In this document: piece after piece, positions 58,067-64,000 of the stretch | Layout of the letters: every line of letters begins with the position of its first letter | How positions within the stretch are numbered: the stretch's first letter is position 1 | From: Cyanobacteria bacterium UBA3301 | GTDB taxonomy: Bacteria; Cyanobacteriota; Vampirovibrionia; Gastranaerophilales; Gastranaerophilaceae | Length of the DNA stretch: 64,000 nt | Direction: 5' to 3' | Assembly: GCA_002361485.1 (NCBI GenBank) | Contig: DESZ01000006.1 | Span: forward strand, 124,001 to 188,000 | The notes under the pieces: generated by a model | The model's database searches: none | The model's input: only the letters and a program-made list of their open reading frames with translations | Told to the model about the DNA's origin: nothing | Position numbers and translations under genes: made by a program

Positions 58067-58355
58067 GCTAATCCTTACACTTTAGACCTACATGTATTTA
58101 AAAACACTACAACATTATAAATTGCTCTTTTTAATTTTTCTATGTAATATTTCTTTACATAAGGTCTTCTTATTAATACATATTATTTTACGGATAATTT
58201 TATAAAAAACTTTAACGATTAATAAAAAATTGTTCATAAACTTAACAAAAAAGTTAATATTAAATTTTGTTAAAATAGTATATACTTTTATTAAAGTTTT
58301 TCAAAAGGTATGCCGATATAGTATTTGTAATCAGACAATATCGGAGAATCCAACA

Positions 58356-58508
58356 ATGAAGAAGATAACAACACCATCCTATAACAGATGCGAAAGTGTT
58401 GAATTAATATTAAGAGGAGCTAAAAAACGCCGCATGTTGGCATATGCCACTGCAGCAAGCGTCAATACAGACGCAGGATTTAAGGCTAATTTACGGGCAG
58501 TAAAGTAA
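58356..58508 (+). CDS. Small basic protein, 50 residues
   Basis: A 50-residue protein (MKKITTPSYNRCESVELILR, then GAKKRRMLAYATAASVNTDA). CGGAGAA precedes the ATG at a good distance; the frame is open upstream to 58230 but that part has no ribosome site. A basic patch and one cysteine; no known family. The terminator that follows at 58573 fits a short monocistronic gene. Confidence 0.55.
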   Translation: MKKITTPSYNRCESVELILRGAKKRRMLAYATAASVNTDAGFKANLRAVK

Positions 58509-58572
58509 ATTAAAAAAAGAGAGTTTTTCATAAATTAACACTTCGTGACAAAATAAGAAGAGAGTTTTATAT

Positions 58573-58598
58573 GTCGGTCAAAAATGACCGGCTTTTTA
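58573..58598 (+). terminator. Terminator after the 50-residue gene
   Basis: GTCGGTCA (58573-58580) pairs with TGACCGGC (58585-58592), 4-nt loop, one G-U pair, then a T-run. Confidence 0.75.
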
Positions 58599-58782
58599 TT
58601 TTTTATAACAAATATAATACTTCACTCCTTTATTTTAAATAAGAATCGTATAATATGCTCTATCTTTTTTTTTTAATATATGATACTATAACACTACAAG
58701 GGGTTTCCCGCGAGATATGGAACTTTTTTAAAATAATTCCGTCAATATTACAGGTAGGAATTATTGGAGGTTTAAAACAGGA

Positions 58783-60006
58783 ATGAAAAAAATTATAAGT
58801 AAAAGCGCACTATTTTTAGGCTTATTTGTATTGTCTTTCGGCTGGGTGATAAGTTCAAATGTACAAGCGGCAACACCTGTCGAAATGTATGACAATGTTT
58901 GGCGTTTAATCAATTCAAAATATGTTGATCAAACAAGCAACGAACAGGATTGGTCAAAATGGCGCCACAAATATGATAATGTAATTAAAACAGATGAAGA
59001 TGCTTATGTTGCAATAGACACAATGGTTGCAAGTTTAAACGATCCTTATACTAAATTCTTAAATCCTAAAGAGTTTCAGGAAGAAACGAGTTCCATAAAA
59101 GGTTCGCTAAAAGGTATCGGTATACAAATCGGTGTCAAAGACGGGAAATTGATGGTTATAGCTCCGATTGAAGATACTCCTGCTGAAAAAGCAGGTTTAC
59201 TGGCAGACGATGAAATTCTTTCAATTGACGGCGAAAGCACCAAAGGGATTACCGTAGATAAAGCCGCTGACAGAATTCGCGGTGAAGAAGGAACACAAGT
59301 TACTCTGGTTATAAAAAGAAAGGGAGTTGATGAACCTCAATCATACACAATTACGCGTGCCGAAATTGAAATCAAATCAGTTACACAAAAGGTTCCTACC
59401 GATTTAAAAATACCTGACGATATCTGCTATATAAGATTAAGTTCATTTATCAGCAGAAATGCATCTAAAGAAGTCAGGAGCATTATTGAAGCAAATCCTT
59501 ATAAAAAATCATATATTATTGATTTGCGTTCAAATCCCGGCGGATTGCTGAGTAATGCCATTTACATTTCCGATATGTTCTTAAACGGCGGAGATATAGT
59601 TTCAACAGTAGACAGAGACGGCTATAAAGAAACACAAAAAGCTTCACGCGGAGTTTTGACAACAAAACCTTTGGTAATCTTGTTAAATAAGGGGTCGGCA
59701 TCAGCAAGCGAAATTTTTTCGGGCGCAATGAAGGATAATAAAAGAGCCGTTTTAGTCGGAACACAATCATTCGGCAAAGGTTTGGTTCAAGAAATCAACA
59801 AATTACCTAACAATGCGGGGGTTAATATTACAATTCAAAAATATTTAACTCCGAGCGGTACTGATATTCACAAAAAAGGTATCACCCCTGATGTTGTAGT
59901 TGAATTGACAGACGAACAGGTTAAAAATAAAGACGATGCGCAATTGAAAAAAGCTATTGAAATAGCTCAAAGCTTACAAAAAGGAACCTACGTAGTTTCA
60001 AAATAA
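58783..60006 (+). CDS. ctpA: Carboxyl-terminal processing peptidase (S41)
   Basis: A 407-residue secreted serine protease. A signal peptide (FLGLFVLSFGWVISSNVQA) is followed by a PDZ domain (~100-185: LKGIGIQIGVKDGKLMVIAP, EKAGLLADDEILSIDGESTK) and the catalytic domain. The Ser is in NKGSASASEIFSGAMKDNKR and the Lys in TQSFGKGLVQEI. It trims proteins at the C-terminus in the envelope. In cyanobacteria CtpA matures photosystem II; without photosynthesis it must have other substrates. GGAGG lies 14 nt before the ATG; AGG closer. A terminator follows. Confidence 0.9.
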   Translation: MKKIISKSALFLGLFVLSFGWVISSNVQAATPVEMYDNVWRLINSKYVDQTSNEQDWSKWRHKYDNVIKTDEDAYVAIDTMVASLNDPYTKFLNPKEFQEETSSIKGSLKGIGIQIGVKDGKLMVIAPIEDTPAEKAGLLADDEILSIDGESTKGITVDKAADRIRGEEGTQVTLVIKRKGVDEPQSYTITRAEIEIKSVTQKVPTDLKIPDDICYIRLSSFISRNASKEVRSIIEANPYKKSYIIDLRSNPGGLLSNAIYISDMFLNGGDIVSTVDRDGYKETQKASRGVLTTKPLVILLNKGSASASEIFSGAMKDNKRAVLVGTQSFGKGLVQEINKLPNNAGVNITIQKYLTPSGTDIHKKGITPDVVVELTDEQVKNKDDAQLKKAIEIAQSLQKGTYVVSK

Positions 60007-60026
60007 CAAAATTGATTATACAAATG

Positions 60027-60054
60027 AAGTCGGAAAGAAATTTCCGACTTTTTT
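60027..60054 (+). terminator. Terminator after ctpA
   Basis: AAGTCGGAAA (60027-60036) pairs with TTTCCGACTT (60041-60050), then a T-run. Confidence 0.88.
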
Positions 60055-60104
60055 ATTTTATATGTTTTGTGTATTATTATCATGAGTTGGTAACACTAGT
60101 AGGC

Positions 60105-60120
60105 CGGCATTGCCATGCCG
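60105..60120. repeat. Short hairpin before pgk
   Basis: CGGCATTGCCATGCCG: CGGCAT and ATGCCG around TGCC, within the leader of pgk. It may be a regulatory stem or the edge of a dispersed repeat; no T-run follows, so it is not a terminator. Confidence 0.5.
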
Positions 60121-60141
60121 ACACCAAGAAGGAGATAATAT

Positions 60142-61338
60142 ATGAAAAAATCAGTGAAAGATTTAGGCGAAATCAAAGGTAAAAGAGCACTAGTCAGAGT
60201 TGATGTTAACGTACCTTTGGATGAAAACAAAAACGTAACGGATGATACAAGAATTCAAGCAATCGTTCCTACCGTAAATTATTTAACAGAACGCGGAGCA
60301 CGTGTTATTCTTATGGCACACTTGGGCAGACCAAAAGGTGAAAGAAATATGGAATTCTCACTTGCACCTGTTGCAAAATATATGTCAAAAGTTTTCGGAC
60401 AAGAAATCGTATTTATTCCATCTGTGGAAGAAGCTCCGGCTTATGTTGAAAAATTACAAGACGGTCAAATCGCTTTATTGGAAAATATCAGATTCTACAA
60501 AGCTGAAGAAGCAAAAGATGATGATATGACTTTTGCAAACGAAATTGCAAAATTGGGTGATTTTTATGTAAATGATGCTTTCGGTGCCGCTCACAGAAAT
60601 CACACTTCAACCGCAAAACTTGCAAAAGTATTAAAACCGGCGGTTTCAGGACTTTTAATGGAAAAAGAAATCAGATGTTTATCAAATGCTTTAGACAACC
60701 CTACAAGACCGTTTACTGCAATTGTCGGCGGCGCTAAAGTTTCTTCTAAAATCGGTGTTTTAGAAAACTTGTTAGACAAAGTTGATAATATGATAATCGG
60801 CGGCGGTATGGCTTATACATTCGTTAAAGCTAACGGCGGAAAAATCGGTAACTCTATTTGTGAAGACGATCAAATCGAAACCGCAAAAGCTATTGAAGCA
60901 AAAGCTCAGGCAAAAGGCGTTAAACTTGTTATGGCAACTGATGTTTTAGTTACAGATGATTTTTCAGGCAACGGAACAAACAAATTTGTTAAAATCAACG
61001 AAATTCCTGACGGATTTGAAGGCGTTGATGCAGGTGAAGAATCAAGAAAAGCATTCGCTGAAGTTATTAAATCTTCAAAAACTATTTTGATGAACGGACC
61101 TGTCGGCGCATTCGAAAATCCTAAGTTCGCGGAAGGTACAAAAGCTGTTTTAGCTGCAGTAGTTGAAGCTACAAAAAATGGAGCAACTTCTGTAATCGGC
61201 GGTGGCGATTCAGTTTCAGCCGCTAAGAAATTCTTTAAAGCAGAAGACTTCACACACGTTTCTACAGGCGGCGGTGCTTCATTAGAATTCATCGAAGGTA
61301 AAGTGTTACCTGGCGTTGCAGCTTTGGATGAACAATAA
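60142..61338 (+). CDS. pgk: Phosphoglycerate kinase
   Basis: A 398-residue glycolytic kinase that transfers a phosphate between 1,3-bisphosphoglycerate and ADP. It matches along its length: KRALVRVDVNVPLDENKNVT, LMAHLGRPKG, ENIRFYKAEE, FGAAHRNHTSTAKLAK, FTAIVGGAKVSSKIGVLENL, IGGGMAYTFVKANGGKIGNS, GPVGAFENPKF and the nucleotide loop GGGDSVSAAKKF with STGGGASLEFIEGK. AGAAGGAG precedes the start. A terminator follows, so it is a single gene. Confidence 0.97.
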   Translation: MKKSVKDLGEIKGKRALVRVDVNVPLDENKNVTDDTRIQAIVPTVNYLTERGARVILMAHLGRPKGERNMEFSLAPVAKYMSKVFGQEIVFIPSVEEAPAYVEKLQDGQIALLENIRFYKAEEAKDDDMTFANEIAKLGDFYVNDAFGAAHRNHTSTAKLAKVLKPAVSGLLMEKEIRCLSNALDNPTRPFTAIVGGAKVSSKIGVLENLLDKVDNMIIGGGMAYTFVKANGGKIGNSICEDDQIETAKAIEAKAQAKGVKLVMATDVLVTDDFSGNGTNKFVKINEIPDGFEGVDAGEESRKAFAEVIKSSKTILMNGPVGAFENPKFAEGTKAVLAAVVEATKNGATSVIGGGDSVSAAKKFFKAEDFTHVSTGGGASLEFIEGKVLPGVAALDEQ

Positions 61339-61359
61339 TTAATTTATTCAAATATGAAG

Positions 61360-61388
61360 ATAGGGCGAAATAATTTCGCCCTATTTTT
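61360..61388 (+). terminator. Terminator after pgk
   Basis: ATAGGGCGAAAT and ATTTCGCCCTAT (61360-61384) form a near-perfect stem with a very small loop, then a T-run. Confidence 0.85.
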
Positions 61389-61422
61389 ATGCAATAATAT
61401 AAAAAAATTGAGGAAAGAGTTT

Positions 61423-62604
61423 ATGGTTAAAACATATAATGATGCGGTGGAATTACTGACGTCTTCTGGCAAATTCAGGATATCGTTAGGGTTGGACAGA
61501 ATATCAAAGATTCTTGAAATTCTTGGAAATCCGCAAGAAAATTTAAAATGTATTCACGTTGCAGGCACAAACGGTAAAGGTTCAGTCTGTGCAATATTAG
61601 CTTCAATTTTAAAATACGGAGGGTATAAAGTCGGACTTTATACAAGTCCGCACATATTCAAATATACGGAAAGAATTCAAATAAATAATAAACCTATCGC
61701 AGATGAAGATTTCACAAAATATGTTTTTAAAATATCTGAATTAGCATCTGAAAATAATATAGATTTAACCGAATTTGAAATATTAACTGCTGTTATGTTT
61801 AAATATTTTGCCGATAATAAAGTTGATGTTGTTGTATTGGAAACAGGTTTAGGCGGAAGATTTGATGCCACAAATGTTATTAAAGAAAATATTTGCTCCG
61901 TAATTACTCATGTTGATTTAGACCATACGGAAAGATTAGGCGATACTATTGATAAAATAGCTTTTGAAAAAGCCGGAATAATAAAACCGAATTGCCCTTG
62001 TATTGTAACAGAAGGGAAAGAGGTTTATTATGATGTATCAATGAATATCGGGGCAGAACTGGAAATAGTCAATCCTTACGGAATTTCCACGGATAATTTA
62101 TCATTGAAAGGCGCGTACCAACATGAGAATTTAGCGCTATCTCTCGGGGTTATTTCAAGATGTTTTCCAAAAATCACAAAAGAACAAATCGAAAACGGCT
62201 TGAAAAACGTCAAACACCCTTGCAGATTTCAATATATAAAAGATAAAAATTTAATTATCGACGGTGCACACAATCCAAACGGAATAAAAGCTCTTGTTGA
62301 AAGTTTGGATACAAATTTCCCGAACAAAAAGCGCCGTATAATATTCGGATGTTTGAAAAACAAAGATTATACCAAAATGCTGTCAGAACTACTCAATGAA
62401 GGAGATGAAGTTTATTTTTATCACTTTAATCATAATAATTCCTGCGAATTTAATGATTTAAAATCCGTTTGTCCGATAAATTGCAAGGAATTAACGGATG
62501 ATACGGCAATAGACTTTAATGACGGGAAAATAAATGTTATTTGCGGATCTTTTTATATGATTGCCGAATTGAGTGAACTTCTGGAAATTACAATTTGTGA
62601 ATAA
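61423..62604 (+). CDS. folC: Folylpolyglutamate/dihydrofolate synthase
   Basis: A ~393-residue Mur-ligase-fold enzyme that adds glutamate to dihydropteroate and to folates. The ATP loop is HVAGTNGKGSVCAILASILK; KVGLYTSPHIFKYTERIQIN, VVLETGLGGRFDATNV, HVDLDHTERLGDTI and IIDGAHNPNGIKALVESL are family typical. I start at 61423 with GAGGAAAG upstream; the frame is open to 61354 but that part overlaps the pgk terminator. It lies just ahead of thyX, a folate-using enzyme. Confidence 0.93.
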   Translation: MVKTYNDAVELLTSSGKFRISLGLDRISKILEILGNPQENLKCIHVAGTNGKGSVCAILASILKYGGYKVGLYTSPHIFKYTERIQINNKPIADEDFTKYVFKISELASENNIDLTEFEILTAVMFKYFADNKVDVVVLETGLGGRFDATNVIKENICSVITHVDLDHTERLGDTIDKIAFEKAGIIKPNCPCIVTEGKEVYYDVSMNIGAELEIVNPYGISTDNLSLKGAYQHENLALSLGVISRCFPKITKEQIENGLKNVKHPCRFQYIKDKNLIIDGAHNPNGIKALVESLDTNFPNKKRRIIFGCLKNKDYTKMLSELLNEGDEVYFYHFNHNNSCEFNDLKSVCPINCKELTDDTAIDFNDGKINVICGSFYMIAELSELLEITICE

Positions 62605-62665
62605 TAATAATATTTTTGCCATGACTAAAAATATAATTTAATATGATATAAAAAAAGAGGGACGT

Positions 62666-63385
62666 ATGGAAGAAAGAAATAATAAACCAATAGTAAAACT
62701 TATATCAAAGCCTAATAATATGCTAAAAACAGTTTATACAGCTTGCAGGACATGTTATAGCGCACAATCACCGGTTGATATGTATGAAAATGACGTTGAT
62801 GAAGAAAAAATGCTAAAACTTATTAAAAATGTTGTAGCATCAGGACATCATTCAACAATAGAACACATACAAATAAGTTTTGCTATCTCTAATGTTTCAA
62901 GAGCTTGCACCCACCAGCTTGTAAGACACCGTTTAATGTCTTTCTCCCAAAAATCACAAAGATACGTTCAAGAAAAAGGGCAATTTGATTACATTATCCC
63001 GCCGACTATTGATAAAAATCCTGAATTAAAAGAAAAATTTATCTCATTTATGGGGGAAATATCCGATAAATACCAAGAATTTGTGGATGCCGGGATTCCT
63101 GCGGAAGATGCACGGTTTGTTCTTCCTAATGCAGCCTCATCATCACTTGTTGCAAGCTTGAACTTAAGAGAACTTATTCACCTTGCTCAATTAAGACTAT
63201 GCACACGCGCGCAATACGAAATCCGAATGATGGTTAAAGCTATGTGTGATGAAATTACAAAAGAAGAACCATGGCTAAAAGAATATTTAGTGCCAAAATG
63301 TGAAGCTCTTGGTTTTTGTGATGAACACAAATCATGCGGCAGAAAAATTACAAAAGAAGAACTCTTTGCAAAAGCAGGTATTTAG
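62666..63385 (+). CDS. thyX: Flavin-dependent thymidylate synthase
   Basis: A 239-residue ThyX, which makes dTMP from dUMP using FAD and methylenetetrahydrofolate. The motif VRHRLMSFSQKSQRYV is RHRx7S-like. The N-terminal CRTCYSAQSPVDMY and later ASGHHSTIEHIQISFAISNV and LAQLRLCTRAQYEIRMMVK are also typical. GAGGGACG precedes the ATG. Together with the dCMP deaminase at 55272 and folC, this is a complete dUMP-to-dTMP route without thyA. Confidence 0.95.
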   Translation: MEERNNKPIVKLISKPNNMLKTVYTACRTCYSAQSPVDMYENDVDEEKMLKLIKNVVASGHHSTIEHIQISFAISNVSRACTHQLVRHRLMSFSQKSQRYVQEKGQFDYIIPPTIDKNPELKEKFISFMGEISDKYQEFVDAGIPAEDARFVLPNAASSSLVASLNLRELIHLAQLRLCTRAQYEIRMMVKAMCDEITKEEPWLKEYLVPKCEALGFCDEHKSCGRKITKEELFAKAGI

Positions 63386-63388
63386 ATA

Positions 63389-63676
63389 GTGAAAGCATTA
63401 ATTCAAAGAGTAAAAAAAGCGTCTGTTACGATTGATGGAGAATTGTATTCCTCTATCGATAAAGGTTTACTTGTTTTTTTAGGAGTACAAAAGGGTGATA
63501 GCGAAGAAAACGCCGATAAATTAGCCGAAAAACTTATTAATCTGCGTATATTTGAAGATGAAAGCGAAAAAATGAATCTGTCAATAAAAGATGTTCAGGG
63601 CGAAATGCTTGTTGTTTCACAGTTTACCCTGTGCAGAGATTGTAAAAAAGGTACACGCCCAAGCTTTAGTAATTAA
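63389..63676 (+). pseudogene. dtd: D-aminoacyl-tRNA deacylase, truncated
   Basis: The reading frame codes for the first 95 residues of Dtd, which is normally ~145-150. It begins with a GTG (MKALIQRVKKASVTIDGELY) and has the first family motif SQFTLCRDCKKGTRPSFSN, then a TAA immediately. The C-terminal third, with the second motif (NxPVT) that closes the active site together with SQFTL, is missing, and the sequence beyond encodes the 3' end of a convergent gene. So the protein cannot have a normal active site. It might be a pseudogene from a recent deletion, or an assembly join. It lies 3 nt after thyX. Confidence 0.7.
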
Positions 63677-64000
63677 CTATTTCTTGAAAAAAGTTTTTAC
63701 CCGCTGCATAAATCCGACATCATCTTTATCGTCATAAACAACTTCATTATTCGAGGTGTCGAAAAATTTTGTTGTTTCGCCAGCTCCGTATTTAATACTG
63801 TTTTGCTTACCGTTTTTTATATTAAATATGCAATTTGTGTTTTCTCCGACTAATAAATTTCTGTCAGATTTGATGTATGCACCGTTAAAATCCAAAACAA
63901 CCAAATCAGAATTTGAATCCGATGTGTTATTATAAACAACGGGATGCCTGTGCAAATCTTTCTGCTCTCCATAGTTTAAAACAGTTTTTTTACCATCTCT
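63677..64000 (-). CDS. Unknown protein, 5' end beyond the window
   Basis: A reading frame on minus that is open from the window edge to a stop at 63677 (at least 107 residues; no start is assigned). It includes DGKKTVLNYGEQKDLHRHPV, then LVVLDFNGAYIKSDRNLLVG, ENTNCIFNIKNGKQNS, and the acidic and basic tail DDKDDVGFMQRVKTFFKK. No family is recognised. A short-beta-repeat rhythm (KNGKQ, TSNNEVVYD) is visible. The stop abuts the truncated dtd stop. Confidence 0.5.
   Translation of the reverse strand, partial: RDGKKTVLNYGEQKDLHRHPVVYNNTSDSNSDLVVLDFNGAYIKSDRNLLVGENTNCIFNIKNGKQNSIKYGAGETTKFFDTSNNEVVYDDKDDVGFMQRVKTFFKK

Overview
The window is an AT-rich bacterial chromosome segment with dense, mostly short-spaced genes. 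The best lineage clue is an OmpR-type response regulator (14280-15029) that reads like cyanobacterial RpaB. Together with flagellar export genes, an AMMECR1/MEMO/radical-SAM trio and many lineage-specific small proteins, this suggests a non-photosynthetic cyanobacterial relative (Gastranaerophilales/Vampirovibrionia type). That placement is an inference; no rRNA gene is present.

Left region (1-13.7 kb): accessory DNA. An integrase, an excisionase-like HTH protein and a DUF3854/DUF3987 primase-type protein end at a 24-nt fragment of a tRNA-Gly 3' end plus its terminator (13645-13700), which looks like the right attachment site of an integrated element. No second copy of the fragment was found to the left, so the element probably runs past the window edge. 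Its cargo includes an HNH nuclease with DUF4116 repeats, an HU protein, a DUF1643 protein, a uracil-DNA glycosylase and a compact four-gene operon (4479-7557). That operon holds two FtsZ-like proteins consisting only of the GTPase domain, a protein with an N-terminal LuxR-type HTH, and a WG-repeat protein. It is the strongest candidate for an undescribed system.

Middle region (13.8-43 kb): core genome. It holds tRNA-His, rpaB, the MEMO-AMMECR1 fusion divergent from its radical SAM partner, a UvrD-type helicase, rplS-rbgA, a MotA/ZorA- and MotB/ZorB-like pair in an operon with a UPF0210 gene, bioY-rimI, then the ribosomal run infA-rpmJ-rpsM-rpsK-rpsD-rpoA-rplQ-truA-rplM-rpsI. After these come panD, glnA, tRNA-Lys, a GH77 glucanotransferase, a UvrC lacking its C-terminal HhH region, and tRNA-Ala. 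Intergenic spaces in the ribosomal cluster carry long imperfect hairpins, and the tRNA loci carry duplicated 3' ends and GC-richer hairpin-dense segments.

Right region (43-64 kb): a JAMM-motif protein, a lipoprotein, a PAP2 phosphatase, a CHAP-type hydrolase, a flagellar export operon (fliE-fliF-fliG-like-fliH-flhA), a dCMP deaminase beside a degenerate AICAR-transformylase-like protein, a set of coiled-coil proteins, then ctp, pgk, folC, thyX and a dtd gene cut short after its first half. Several genes across the window lack a Shine-Dalgarno sequence but have a -10 box 6-7 nt before the start codon, which suggests leaderless transcripts.
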